From contig NZ_CP045354.1 of NCBI RefSeq assembly GCF_009363435.1, positions 3,314,501 to 3,378,500 of the forward strand: 64,000 bases of DNA. The letters are read 5' to 3'. This document shows positions 37,640-46,831 of this stretch, one piece after another. Under the pieces are notes generated by a model. The model ran no database searches. It had not been told where the DNA came from and saw only the letters and a program-made list of their open reading frames with translations. The position numbers and the translations under genes are program-made. Source of the stretch: Labrenzia sp. THAF82. GTDB lineage: Bacteria > Pseudomonadota > Alphaproteobacteria > Rhizobiales > Stappiaceae. Every line of letters starts with the position of its first letter. Positions within the stretch are counted from its first letter, which is position 1.

Positions 37640-40000
37640 ATGGCAGTTGAAGGGATTGGCGCCCGGGCTCTGCGCAAGGAGGACAAGCGCTTCATCACGG
37701 GCCGTGGCCGTTATACGGATGACATGGCGATGCCGGGCATGGGCTATGCGGCCTTTGTGCGCTCGCCGCATGCCCATGCGAAGGTCACGGGGATCGATGC
37801 CAGTGCGGCTCTTTCGATGCCGGGTGTTGATGCGGTTCTGACGGGCGATCAGCTTGTGGGCGACGGTGTTGGCAATCTGATCTGCGGGTGGATGATCCAT
37901 TCCAAGGACGGCACGCCGATGAAGATGGGCGGCTGGCGGGCGCTTGAGCCTGAGATTGTGCGCCATGTCGGTCAGGCTGTTGCGGTCGTGATTGCGGACA
38001 CGCAGGCCGAGGCGCGGGATGCTGCCGATGCCGTGGTTGTCGATTATGAGGAGCTTCCTGCGGTTGTCGATCCGCTTGCAGCCCTTGAGGCGGGCGCGCC
38101 GCAGATCCATCCGGAAGCGGAAGGCAATCTGATCTACGACTGGGAGATCGGGGATGCGGGAGCGACCGACGAGGCGTTTGGCCGTGCTGCGCATGTGACG
38201 CGGATGGAGATCCACAACAACCGCCTTGTTCCGAACGCGATGGAGCCGCGGGCCGCGCTTGCCGGCTATGATGCTGCCGAGGAGCATTATACGCTCTATA
38301 CGACGTCCCAGAATCCGCATGTTGCGCGTCTGGTCCTGTCGGCGTTCTATAACATTGCGCCGGAACACAAGCTGCGGGTGATTGCACCGGATGTGGGCGG
38401 CGGCTTCGGCTCGAAGATCTATATCTATCCGGAAGAGATGGTGTGCCTTTGGGCGTCGAAGCGCGTCGGCCGGCCTGTGAAATGGGTATCGGACCGCACG
38501 GAAGCGTTCCTGACGGATGCCCATGGCCGCGATCACCGCTCGGAAGCCGAGCTTGCGCTGGATGCGGACAACAAGATCATCGGGCTTCGGGTGAAGACGG
38601 TTGCCAATCTGGGCGCCTACATGTCGCTGTTCTCGTCGTCGGTCCCGACCTATCTCTATGCAACGCTGTTGTCGGGGCAATACGACATCCCTGCGATCCA
38701 TGCGAATGTGAAAACGGTCTATACCAACACGACGCCGGTGGATGCCTATCGCGGTGCCGGACGTCCTGAGGCGACCTATCTGCTTGAGCGGATCATGGAG
38801 ACTGCGGCGCGCGAGGTTGGCTTGTCGCCGGCAGAGTTCCGCCGCAAGAACTTCATTCGCTCGTTCCCGCATCAGACGCCGGTGATCATGTGCTACGACG
38901 CGGGCGATTATGATGCGACGCTGGATGCGGCGCTGAAGGCGGCCGATTATGACGGGTTTGCCGCGCGCAAGGCGGAAGCGGCCGCGCGGGGCAAGCTGCG
39001 CGGGATCGGCCTGTCCTGTTACATCGAAGCCTGCGGGATTGCGCCGTCAGCGGCGGTCGGGTCTCTTGGTGCCGGTGTCGGTCTTTGGGAATCTGCCGAG
39101 GTTCGTGTGAACCCGGTGGGGACGGTCGAGGTTCTGACCGGTTCTCACAGTCATGGCCAGGGCCATGAGACGACCTTCGCGCAGCTGATCAGCGAGCGGT
39201 TCGGTCTGGACAGCGATGCGGTTGCGATCGTGCACGGGGATACGGACAAGGTCCAGTTCGGCATGGGCACCTACGGGTCCCGCTCGGGCGCGGTCGGCAT
39301 GTCGGCTGTTGTGAAGGCGCTGGACAAGGTCGAGGCGAAGGCGAAGAAGATCGCGGCCCACCTGATGGAGGCCTCGGAAGGGGACATCCAGATCGAGGGC
39401 GGCGAGCTGAAAGTGGCCGGGACGGACAAGAAGCTGAGCTTCACGGAGGTGGCGCTTGCGGCCTATACGGCGCACAACCTGCCAGAGGGCATGGAGCCGG
39501 GGCTGAAGGAGGGGGCGTTCTACGACCCGACCAACTTCACCTTCCCGGCCGGGACCTATGTGTGCGAGGTCGAGGTGGATCCGGAGACGGGCCAGACGGA
39601 GGTTGTGAGCTTTGTGGCTGCGGACGACTTCGGCAACATCATCAATCCGATGATCGTGGAAGGTCAGGTGCATGGCGGCATCACGCAAGGCATTGGCCAG
39701 GCGCTGCTTGAGAATGCGGCCTATGACGAGAGCGGTCAGCTTCTGACGGCCTCCTACATGGACTACACGATGCCGCGTGCGGATGATGTTCCGTCCTATC
39801 AGCTGTCGACCCATGTGACGGCGTGCCCCGGCAATCCGCTCGGCATGAAGGGCTGCGGGGAGGCCGGAGCGATCGGGTCTCCGCCTGCGGTGATCAATGC
39901 GATCACGGATGCGATTGGCAGCAATGCCCTGTCGATGCCGGCCTCTCCGGAGAAGGTGTGGACGCTGTGCCAGGCTGGCCTGAGGCAGGCAGCCGAATAG
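37640..40000 (+). CDS. coxL: Form II CO-dehydrogenase-type molybdenum hydroxylase, large subunit
   Basis: The 786-residue catalytic subunit of the xanthine oxidase family binds molybdopterin cytosine dinucleotide. Signature parts are RYTDDMAMPGMGYAAF, GGGFGSKIYIYPEE, and AYRGAGR at about 369-375, GMGTYGSRSGAVG, and MKGCGEAGAIGSPPAV with the catalytic Glu. The loop is AYRGAGR, the mark of form II; form I enzymes proven to oxidise CO carry AYxCSFR. CO oxidation should therefore not be assumed, and the true substrate may be another small molecule. The cox accessory genes (coxD, coxE, coxF) are not next to it. Codon use resembles coxG and coxS more than the rest of the window. Confidence 0.92.
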   Translation: MAVEGIGARALRKEDKRFITGRGRYTDDMAMPGMGYAAFVRSPHAHAKVTGIDASAALSMPGVDAVLTGDQLVGDGVGNLICGWMIHSKDGTPMKMGGWRALEPEIVRHVGQAVAVVIADTQAEARDAADAVVVDYEELPAVVDPLAALEAGAPQIHPEAEGNLIYDWEIGDAGATDEAFGRAAHVTRMEIHNNRLVPNAMEPRAALAGYDAAEEHYTLYTTSQNPHVARLVLSAFYNIAPEHKLRVIAPDVGGGFGSKIYIYPEEMVCLWASKRVGRPVKWVSDRTEAFLTDAHGRDHRSEAELALDADNKIIGLRVKTVANLGAYMSLFSSSVPTYLYATLLSGQYDIPAIHANVKTVYTNTTPVDAYRGAGRPEATYLLERIMETAAREVGLSPAEFRRKNFIRSFPHQTPVIMCYDAGDYDATLDAALKAADYDGFAARKAEAAARGKLRGIGLSCYIEACGIAPSAAVGSLGAGVGLWESAEVRVNPVGTVEVLTGSHSHGQGHETTFAQLISERFGLDSDAVAIVHGDTDKVQFGMGTYGSRSGAVGMSAVVKALDKVEAKAKKIAAHLMEASEGDIQIEGGELKVAGTDKKLSFTEVALAAYTAHNLPEGMEPGLKEGAFYDPTNFTFPAGTYVCEVEVDPETGQTEVVSFVAADDFGNIINPMIVEGQVHGGITQGIGQALLENAAYDESGQLLTASYMDYTMPRADDVPSYQLSTHVTACPGNPLGMKGCGEAGAIGSPPAVINAITDAIGSNALSMPASPEKVWTLCQAGLRQAAE

Positions 40001-40083
40001 GATTTGAGACGATGCGCGGGCGGTGTGGCCGCCCGCATTGGACCTGATGTCATTGGACACTTGAGATTTGGGGGAGACCCAAC

Positions 40084-40884
40084 ATGTATGAGACAACCTA
40101 TCACCGTGCCGGTTCCGTGTCGGAGGCTGCCGAGAAGATGGCGGCGGCAGAGGACGGCAAGATCCTGGGTGGCGGTCAGACGCTTTTGCCGACGATGAAG
40201 CAGCGTCTTGCGGCGCCGTCGGACCTTGTTGACGTGACGAAGATTGCGGAGATGCAGGGCATTTGCGAAGGCGAGGGCACCATCGTGATCGGGGCGGCAA
40301 CGACCCATGCGGAGGTGGCTGCATCGGATCTTGTGCGGCAGAAGCTGCCCGGTCTTGCGGCCCTTGCCGGAGGCATCGGCGATCCGGCGGTCCGTCACAT
40401 GGGAACGCTTGGCGGTTCGATTGCCAACAACGACCCGGCGGCGGACTATCCGGCGGCCTTGCTCGGGCTTGGTGCGGCGGTGACGACCAGCAAGCGGACC
40501 ATTGCGGCTGGGGAGTTCTTCACCGGCATGTTCGATACGGCGCTGGATGAGGATGAGGTGGTCGTGTCGGTGGCCTTCCCGCTGGCGGCAAAGTCGGCTT
40601 ATGCCAAATACCCGAACCCTGCCTCGCGCTATGCCATGGCGGGCGTGTTTGTGGCCAAGGGCGCAGACGGATCGGTAAAGGTGGCGGTGACGGGCGCCGG
40701 GCAGAACGGCGTCTTCCGGATGAGCGACATGGAAGCGGCCCTGGCCGGCAACTGGTCATCGGACGCAGTTGCCGGAATTGCACCCGAACCAGGAGATATG
40801 CTCTCAGACCTCCACGGATCCGCAAACTACCGAGCAAACCTCGTGACCGTCATGGCCAAAAAAGCCGTAAATAAAGCACAGTGA
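40084..40884 (+). CDS. coxM: Form II CO-dehydrogenase-type medium subunit, FAD-binding
   Basis: This 266-residue FAD subunit belongs to the vanillyl-alcohol-oxidase-like fold of the family. ILGGGQTLLPTMKQRLAAP (about 30-48) binds the FAD pyrophosphate, and MGTLGGSIANNDPAADYP (about 103-120) is the second FAD loop. A CO_deh_flav_C domain fills the C-terminus. GGGGGAGA stands before the ATG. About 45 codons from the end (from roughly 40740), codon use shifts from G- and T-rich to C-ending codons such as CTC, ACC and CCA, although the frame continues to a normal end. It closes the cox operon. Confidence 0.94.
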   Translation: MYETTYHRAGSVSEAAEKMAAAEDGKILGGGQTLLPTMKQRLAAPSDLVDVTKIAEMQGICEGEGTIVIGAATTHAEVAASDLVRQKLPGLAALAGGIGDPAVRHMGTLGGSIANNDPAADYPAALLGLGAAVTTSKRTIAAGEFFTGMFDTALDEDEVVVSVAFPLAAKSAYAKYPNPASRYAMAGVFVAKGADGSVKVAVTGAGQNGVFRMSDMEAALAGNWSSDAVAGIAPEPGDMLSDLHGSANYRANLVTVMAKKAVNKAQ

Positions 40885-41194
40885 ACGAATAGTTTTATGA
40901 CTACTTTACGGGGCCCGGCTTTAATACAGTCGGGCCTAGTTACAAATATTTAAATTTTTAGAGAAAGTTAACTTCGCTTTATTTGCGGAGCCGAAAAACA
41001 TTGTGTGATATGGAACACCTTATTCGTGCCATCCGGATGCCAATATTGTTGAGACATAATTCGTCTCAAGAGGGCTTTAGATTCTGGCAATCCGGTTGTG
41101 GTTACGTCCTGCCTTGCAAGACTTGTCGGCAAGGTGGTTCATGACGGTGCTTGAATGTGAATTCCTGATCAAAAGCAACGGTTCCGAGGGCTAA
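40885..41194. other. Intergenic region between coxM and the type I secretion genes
   Basis: This 310-base gap contains an inverted repeat GGCCCG (40912-40917) / CGGGCC (40931-40936) with a 13-base loop, which might end the cox transcript, though no T-run follows at once. The rest is AT-rich and likely holds the promoter of the ABC transporter gene. No ORF was supported. Confidence 0.4.
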
Positions 41195-42943
41195 ATGGTG
41201 GGCGTAAAACAAAACAACGCGAAAGCGGTGGTTGGCCGGAACAATCCGGTAACAAAGGCATTTCGTCCCGTCAAATCCGCCTTCTGGGGCGTTGCGATCG
41301 TCAGTTTCGTCATAAATATCTTGATGCTCACCGGGCCGGTGTTCATGCTTCAGGTGTATGACCGGGTGCTGGCAAGCGGTTCCGTCCCGACGCTCGTCGT
41401 CATCGGGGTTCTGGCCATTGTGCTCTACCTCTTTTATGGCCTCCTAGAGGGCGTTCGGAGCCGTATCCTGTCTCGTCTAGGCCAAAGGGTCGACGCGCGC
41501 CTGAGCGGGATTGTCTACAGAGTTTCCAATTCACTGCCTGTCAGGCTTGGAAAAAAGGCCGCCAAACTTCGCCCTGTTCAAGATTTGGATACCGTTCGAC
41601 AGTTTCTGTCCGGTCCGGGTCCGGCTGCTATCTTCGATATTCCCTGGCTGCCACTTTATCTTGGCATCGTTTTTCTGTTTCACCCTCTTCTGGGTATCGT
41701 GGGCGCTGCCGGTGCGCTGATCATCACCATTTTGATTGGCTTGAACGAGCTTATGTCACGCGGCCCTTCGGAGGAGGCTGCCGGTCAGGCTGGAAAGCGG
41801 TCGGCTGAGGTCGAGATCGGTCAGCGGAACTCCGAAGTTGTCACAGCGATGGGAATGCAGAGCGCTCTGACATCGAAATGGGATGATCAGAACAACGAAT
41901 ATCTGTCGACACAGCGCCGTGCTGCGGATCGAACAGGTGTTTTCGGAACGGCGATCAAGACGATTAGGTTTGTTCTGCAGTCTGCGATATTGGGTGTCGG
42001 AGCCTGGCTTGCGATTCAACAGGAAATCACCCCAGGTGTCATGATTGCGGCCTCAATCATGACGTCCCGTGCGTTGTCGCCGATTGAACAGGCGGTTGCT
42101 CAATGGCGTGGGTTTGTCGCAAGCAGACAGGCGTTGAAACGCCTGCGGGAAGTCTTGCTGATTGCAGATGACGAACCTGAAAAGATGGATTTGCCGATTC
42201 CGACGCAAAAACTCACGGCAGAACAGGTCTTCTGCGGCCCGTTTGGTGAAGCCATGCCGTTTGTCCAAAATGTTTCACTTGAACTGTCCGCAGGTGACGG
42301 ACTTGGAATCATCGGGCCTTCAGGCTCGGGCAAATCGACATTTGCACGCGCTCTTGTCGGGGCGACGCCATCCCTCAAAGGCGTCATCCGCTTTGACGGT
42401 TCAGAACTTGGTCAATGGCCGAGTGCGAAACGAGGCGATTTCATCGGCTATCTGCCACAGGATCTCCAGCTTTTTGATGGAACGATCGCAGATAACATCG
42501 CGCGCTTTGGTGCCGAGGCTTCGTCTGAAAAGATTATCGAAGCAGCCAAACTGGCAGATGTGCATGATCTGATCGTGAGCCTGCCAGAAGGCTATAACAC
42601 CGTCATCGGGCGCAGCGGACGGTTGCTTTCTGCCGGACAAAGACAACGCATTGCGCTTGCGCGGGCGCTTTACGGAAACCCGTTCCTTGTGGTGCTCGAC
42701 GAGCCGAATTCCAATCTCGACGCTGAAGGTGAGGGCGCTTTGACCAATGCCATCAAGGCGATGCGTGACAAGGGCTCGATTGTGGTTGTTATCGCGCATC
42801 GACCGAGTGCCATCGCGACGGTCGATAAGATTTTGTGCCTCAAGGAAGGCAAGATGGTCGGCTTCGGCCCCAAGGAAGACGTACTTAGACAAGTTGTGCA
42901 ACCGGTTCCGCGCGTGCAGACCGGTATGGCTCCGGGACGGTGA
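41195..42943 (+). CDS. Type I secretion system permease/ATPase (PrtD/HlyB-like)
   Basis: The 582-residue half-transporter pumps a protein substrate directly from the cytoplasm to the outside. The N-terminal membrane domain has helices at about 30-50 and 65-85, then near 145-185 and 250-275. The ATPase domain has GIIGPSGSGKST (Walker A, about 370-381), IGYLPQDLQLFDGTI (Q-loop), LSAGQRQRIALARAL (signature), FLVVLDEPNSNLD (Walker B) and IAHRP (His switch). It lacks the N-terminal C39-like domain of HlyB, which fits the PrtD/AprD group exporting RTX-type proteases and lipases. The fusion protein follows; no TolC or exported RTX protein lies in the window. Confidence 0.95.
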   Translation: MVGVKQNNAKAVVGRNNPVTKAFRPVKSAFWGVAIVSFVINILMLTGPVFMLQVYDRVLASGSVPTLVVIGVLAIVLYLFYGLLEGVRSRILSRLGQRVDARLSGIVYRVSNSLPVRLGKKAAKLRPVQDLDTVRQFLSGPGPAAIFDIPWLPLYLGIVFLFHPLLGIVGAAGALIITILIGLNELMSRGPSEEAAGQAGKRSAEVEIGQRNSEVVTAMGMQSALTSKWDDQNNEYLSTQRRAADRTGVFGTAIKTIRFVLQSAILGVGAWLAIQQEITPGVMIAASIMTSRALSPIEQAVAQWRGFVASRQALKRLREVLLIADDEPEKMDLPIPTQKLTAEQVFCGPFGEAMPFVQNVSLELSAGDGLGIIGPSGSGKSTFARALVGATPSLKGVIRFDGSELGQWPSAKRGDFIGYLPQDLQLFDGTIADNIARFGAEASSEKIIEAAKLADVHDLIVSLPEGYNTVIGRSGRLLSAGQRQRIALARALYGNPFLVVLDEPNSNLDAEGEGALTNAIKAMRDKGSIVVVIAHRPSAIATVDKILCLKEGKMVGFGPKEDVLRQVVQPVPRVQTGMAPGR

Positions 42944-42946
42944 TCA

Positions 42947-44281
42947 ATGGCTAATCAGAAAATCAATCAAACGACCGGAAACGCCCTGTCAGGCAATGCG
43001 GATGACATGTTGCGCAAAACAGTTCGCAATCATCTGCTGTTTGCCTTGTTCGTTGCGATCTTCGTGGTGGGGGGCATCGGAGCCTGGGCTACTTTTACCG
43101 AGATATCCGGCGCCGTTGTTTCTTCAGGAACCATTGTGGTTGAGAGCAATACCAAACAGGTCCAGCATCGTGAGGGTGGTATTGTTCGTCAGATCACGGT
43201 CAAGGATGGCGACATGGTCGAGGCTGGAGAACTTCTTCTCAGGCTGGACGATACCGTTACCCGCGCCAATCTGGCGGTGATCACCAAACAGCTGACGGAA
43301 TTGACGGCGCAGGAGCTTCGCCTTGAGGCTGAGCGAGACGACAAAACCACAATCGACTGGCCGGAGGATCGCAAGGACAAGGTCGGCGATATTGAGCGCG
43401 GACAGCAGCTGCTTCTACAGGCAAGGCAGAATTCAAAGGAAGGCAGGAAAAACCAGCTTGAGGAGCAGATCCGGCAATTCAACAAGCAGACCCAGGGCTT
43501 GCAAGCCCAGGTCACGGCCAAGGATTCTGAAATTGAGCTGATTGATGAGGAACTCGGGGACCTTGACGGCCTTTTGAACAAGCAACTCGTCTCCAAGAGC
43601 CGCGTTACAGCGCTTCGAAGGGAAAAGGCCCGTCTTGCAGGCGAATACGGAGACCTGATCGCGCAGATCGCGCGAACTAAGGAATCAATCAGTGAGCGCC
43701 GCATCCAGATCCTGCAAATTGAGGAATCCTATCGTGCCGAGGTTCTGGAGCAGCTTCAGGAAGTACGTTCGCGCATTGCACAGCTGGAAGAGCAGAAGAT
43801 CGCCGCTGAGGACGAACTCACCCGCGTTGCAATCATGGCGCCTATCAACGGCTTTGTACATCAGCTGTCAGTCCATACAATCGGCGGCGTGATCGCGCCG
43901 GGCGAGACCGTCATGCAGATCGTGCCGAGGGAAGATCAGTTGCTGGTTGAAGCGCAGGTTCGCCCTGTTGATATTGACCAGATGGCACCGGGACAAAGTG
44001 CAAGAGTACGCTTTCCGAGCTTTGACCAGAGAACCACGCCCGAGCTGAATGCGGAGCTTCTGACAGTGTCTGCTGACCTGACAGAGGATGAGCGCACAGG
44101 CAACAGCTACTACGTTGCAAGGATGGTGATTGACGACAAGGAACTGGATAAGCTCGGTACCCAGACGCTGGTTCCGGGAATGCCGGTTGAAACTTTCCTG
44201 CAAACAGGGGATCGGACTGTGCTGAGCTATCTGGTGAAACCGATTACAGACCAGATCGCCCACGCGATGCGCGAACGCTGA
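42947..44281 (+). CDS. HlyD/PrtE-family membrane fusion protein of type I secretion
   Basis: This 444-residue periplasmic adaptor joins the ABC transporter to an outer-membrane TolC-like channel. It has a single membrane helix (HLLFALFVAIFVVGGIGAWA, about 26-45), then a lipoyl half-motif VQHREGGIVRQITVKDGDMV. A long coiled coil spans about 100-285, the second lipoyl half includes VAIMAPINGFVHQL, and the beta-barrel domain follows. The length and order match PrtE/AprE. It starts three bases after the ABC transporter stop, so they are co-transcribed. It is convergent with moeA with only nine bases between the stops. Confidence 0.95.
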   Translation: MANQKINQTTGNALSGNADDMLRKTVRNHLLFALFVAIFVVGGIGAWATFTEISGAVVSSGTIVVESNTKQVQHREGGIVRQITVKDGDMVEAGELLLRLDDTVTRANLAVITKQLTELTAQELRLEAERDDKTTIDWPEDRKDKVGDIERGQQLLLQARQNSKEGRKNQLEEQIRQFNKQTQGLQAQVTAKDSEIELIDEELGDLDGLLNKQLVSKSRVTALRREKARLAGEYGDLIAQIARTKESISERRIQILQIEESYRAEVLEQLQEVRSRIAQLEEQKIAAEDELTRVAIMAPINGFVHQLSVHTIGGVIAPGETVMQIVPREDQLLVEAQVRPVDIDQMAPGQSARVRFPSFDQRTTPELNAELLTVSADLTEDERTGNSYYVARMVIDDKELDKLGTQTLVPGMPVETFLQTGDRTVLSYLVKPITDQIAHAMRER

Positions 44282-44290
44282 TCCGACGTT

Positions 44291-45496
44291 TCAGAGTTTC
44301 AAGATTGGAACCATTGTGCCGGCTGTCTCGCCCAAAGCGTGCGGTGGCCGGACAATCAATGCACCGGATTGTGCGAGCAGGTTCAACATGGAACTGTCTT
44401 GTTTTGAAAAAGGTGTGGCAACCGCGCGGCCATTTTCGTCTTCAGACAAAGCTGCGCGGACATAGTCCTGCCTTCGGTCATTCTCTGGCAGGTCTGCGCC
44501 AAGTATAGCCTGTTGCGGCCTGGTTTGGTTCGGATTTTGACCAAGCATGGCCTGCAACAACGGTTTCAGGAACAAAAGTCCACACACCAGGCTGGAGACA
44601 GGATTGCCAGGGAGCCCGAGGACTTTTGTCTTGCCGAGGCGCCCGGCCATCAAGGGTTTTCCTGGTCGCATGGCGATGCGCCAGAAGGCCAAATCCATGC
44701 CTTCCTGGCCTAGGACATCCTGAACCAAATCATGGTCACCGACCGATGCTCCGCCAAGAGTGACGAGAATGTCCGCCTTGGCGTCCAGTGCCCTGCGTAC
44801 ATGTGTTGCCAGTTCAATCGGGTCGTCTCGTGAAATGCCGAGATCAAGGGGTGAGCCGCCGCAATCTTCGACCAGTGCGGCGATGCCAGCGTGATTTGAA
44901 GCGATGATCTGATCCGGGCCAGGATCCTGACCCGGGCGCACCAGTTCATCACCTGTTGCCAGTATCGCGACAACGGGTTTGCGGATGACAGGCACCTTCT
45001 CGTGGTTCATCGCTGCTGCCAGCGCAAGGTGCCGGTATGTGAGGCACAAAGGAGGAGACAACAAGACCTCACCCTTGGAAAAATCGAGGCCTGCTGGCCG
45101 AACGAAGGCCGATTTCTGCGGCAGTTCAAGCACAGTAATTCTGTTGCCTGTTCTTTCCGCATTTTCCTGAATGAGAATGGTGTCGGTTCCTTCAGGAACC
45201 GGTGCACCGGTAAAAATCCGCACGGCCTGGCCGCTCTGCACATTTCCGGTGAAACCGTGTCCAGCAGGCGCTTCCCCAATCACCTCAAGGACGGTCTTGT
45301 CGCTGGAGAGGTCGCTGTGACGGACGGCGTATCCATCCATGGCGGAAGCGGCAAAGGGGGGCTGATTTCGCGTGGAGACAAGAGGCTCGGCAAGAAAACG
45401 ACCGTTTGCCTGATCGAGTGGAGTCTGAACAGTTTCTCTTGGTTCGACACCTTCGAGTAGGTTTTCAAGGGCCTCCGAGACGGGCATGAGGCTCAT
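44291..45496 (-). CDS. moeA: Molybdopterin molybdenumtransferase
   Basis: MoeA inserts molybdate into adenylylated molybdopterin in the last step of cofactor synthesis. Starting at 45496 gives 401 residues ([19 protein letters not shown]); the frame continues upstream inside moaC but without support. Motifs include PPFAASAMDGYAVR (about 47-60), GEAPAGHGFTGNV, FTGAPVPEGTDTIL, the MoCF-like core TLGGASVGDHDLV, and LPGNPVSSLVCG. Its start and the moaC stop share one base (TGATG), so they are translationally coupled. The molybdenum cofactor made here would be needed by the cox hydroxylase 4 kb away, but the gene set is ancestral rather than cox-specific. Confidence 0.97.
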   Translation of the reverse strand: MSLMPVSEALENLLEGVEPRETVQTPLDQANGRFLAEPLVSTRNQPPFAASAMDGYAVRHSDLSSDKTVLEVIGEAPAGHGFTGNVQSGQAVRIFTGAPVPEGTDTILIQENAERTGNRITVLELPQKSAFVRPAGLDFSKGEVLLSPPLCLTYRHLALAAAMNHEKVPVIRKPVVAILATGDELVRPGQDPGPDQIIASNHAGIAALVEDCGGSPLDLGISRDDPIELATHVRRALDAKADILVTLGGASVGDHDLVQDVLGQEGMDLAFWRIAMRPGKPLMAGRLGKTKVLGLPGNPVSSLVCGLLFLKPLLQAMLGQNPNQTRPQQAILGADLPENDRRQDYVRAALSEDENGRAVATPFSKQDSSMLNLLAQSGALIVRPPHALGETAGTMVPILKL

Positions 45497-46008
45497 CAGG
45501 TGCCACCTTCGCTGCCGTCTTTTTCCAGCGTCCAATGACCCGACTTGCCACCGGCCTTTTCCACCAATCTGATATCTCCAATTACCATTCCCCGGTCGAC
45601 TGCCTTGGCCATGTCGTAAATGGTCAGGCAGGTAACCGAGCAAGCGGTCAGAGCTTCCATCTCGACGCCGGTTTGTCCGCTGACTTTTGTTGTCGCTGTC
45701 ACAAGAAGACCGGGCAGTTCTTCATCGACTTCGATATCAACAGCAACTTTGGACAACATCAGGGGATGACAAAGCGGCACGAGATCGTGAGTCTTTTTCG
45801 CAGCCATGATCCCGGCGACACGCGCTGTGCCGATCACATCACCTTTTTTGGCATTGCCAGATCGAATGAGTGCGAGCGTTTCGGCGCGCATGGTCACGCT
45901 TCCGCGCGCCACGGCAATTCTGTGGGTGCTTTCCTTGGTCGAGACATCCACCATGTTGGCTGCACCGGCCTCGTCCAGGTGCGTCAGTTTCGGGTCGTGA
46001 CTGCTCAT
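45496..46008 (-). CDS. moaC: Cyclic pyranopterin monophosphate synthase
   Basis: MoaC (170 residues) works with MoaA to make cyclic pyranopterin monophosphate, the first stable intermediate of molybdenum cofactor. The sequence has [20 protein letters not shown] (about 7-26), [19 protein letters not shown] (catalytic His and Lys), [20 protein letters not shown], and the C-terminal Lys in EKAGGKSG. It follows trpC by seven bases and overlaps moeA, forming trpC-moaC-moeA. Confidence 0.98.
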   Translation of the reverse strand: MSSHDPKLTHLDEAGAANMVDVSTKESTHRIAVARGSVTMRAETLALIRSGNAKKGDVIGTARVAGIMAAKKTHDLVPLCHPLMLSKVAVDIEVDEELPGLLVTATTKVSGQTGVEMEALTACSVTCLTIYDMAKAVDRGMVIGDIRLVEKAGGKSGHWTLEKDGSEGGT

Positions 46009-46015
46009 GGCCGGA

Positions 46016-46828
46016 TCAAACCGCTTTTGACAGGGGTGAACGTTGGAGGAGGTCTTTTGTCGCTTGGGTCACATCATCCTGGCGCATCAGGCTTTCGCCG
46101 ATCAGGAAAGTCGAAATCGCTACCTTGTTCATTCGGGCGAGATCATCAGAAGTGAACAACCCGGATTCGCCAACCACGATCCGGTCGTCCGGCACCTGTG
46201 GTGCCAGAGCCTCGCTGGTTTCAAGTTTTGTTTCGAAAGTCTTGAGGTTTCGGTTGTTGATACCGACCAGACGAGAAGTAAGCTTGAGCGCTCGTTCCAA
46301 CTCCTCGGCATTGTGCACTTCAAGAAGAACATCCATGCCAAGTTCGAATGCTGTGTCTTCGAGCGCTTTTGCCGTTTCGTCATCGACCGACGCCAGAATG
46401 ACTAGGATACAATCACCGCCCCAGGCCCGGGCTTCGTGGACCTGGTAGGTGTCGTACAAAAAGTCCTTGCGCAGCGCGGGCAGGGAAACAGCCGAGCGCG
46501 CAGCAGTCAAGAATTCCGGTTTTCCCTGAAATGACGGGGTGTCAGTCAGAACTGACAGGCAGGCTGCCCCGCCGTCTTCATATGCTTTCGCAAGTGCTGG
46601 CGGATCAAAGTCGGCACGAATGAGACCCTTGGAGGGACTGGCCTTCTTTATTTCTGCAATCAGGGCATAGTCGCCAGCCGAGTGCCTGGTTTCGATCGCC
46701 TTCAAAAAGCCCCGCGGGGCCTCGATGTCAGCGCAGCGTGCCTTCAGGTCAGCCAGGGAGACATGGGCCTTGGCTGCTGCGATTTCTTCGCGTTTGTAGG
46801 CTTCAATTTTTTGCAGGATATCGGCCAT
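46016..46828 (-). CDS. trpC: Indole-3-glycerol phosphate synthase
   Basis: TrpC closes the indole ring in tryptophan synthesis, turning carboxyphenylamino-deoxyribulose phosphate into indole-3-glycerol phosphate. The 270-residue TIM barrel has [16 protein letters not shown] (about 55-70; catalytic Lys), [31 protein letters not shown] (catalytic Lys), [10 protein letters not shown] (catalytic Glu), [11 protein letters not shown] and [11 protein letters not shown]. It is monofunctional, unlike the E. coli TrpC-TrpF fusion. It begins three bases after the trpD stop. Confidence 0.98.
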   Translation of the reverse strand: MADILQKIEAYKREEIAAAKAHVSLADLKARCADIEAPRGFLKAIETRHSAGDYALIAEIKKASPSKGLIRADFDPPALAKAYEDGGAACLSVLTDTPSFQGKPEFLTAARSAVSLPALRKDFLYDTYQVHEARAWGGDCILVILASVDDETAKALEDTAFELGMDVLLEVHNAEELERALKLTSRLVGINNRNLKTFETKLETSEALAPQVPDDRIVVGESGLFTSDDLARMNKVAISTFLIGESLMRQDDVTQATKDLLQRSPLSKAV

Positions 46829-46831
46829 GAT

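Noticed and set aside
37496..38872. 458-codon open frame on the minus strand inside coxL
   Set aside because: It is antisense to a well-supported catalytic subunit and its product is extremely Arg-, His- and Ile-rich with no domain. The coxL codon bias (few stop-forming reverse codons) explains it.
39047..40324. 425-codon open frame on the minus strand across coxL and coxM
   Set aside because: Same cause as above; composition is Arg/His/Pro-rich and it spans two real genes and their gap.
36091..40884. Call of the cox operon as a proven aerobic CO dehydrogenase
   Set aside because: The active-site loop is AYRGAGR, not AYxCSFR, so only the form II name can be supported.
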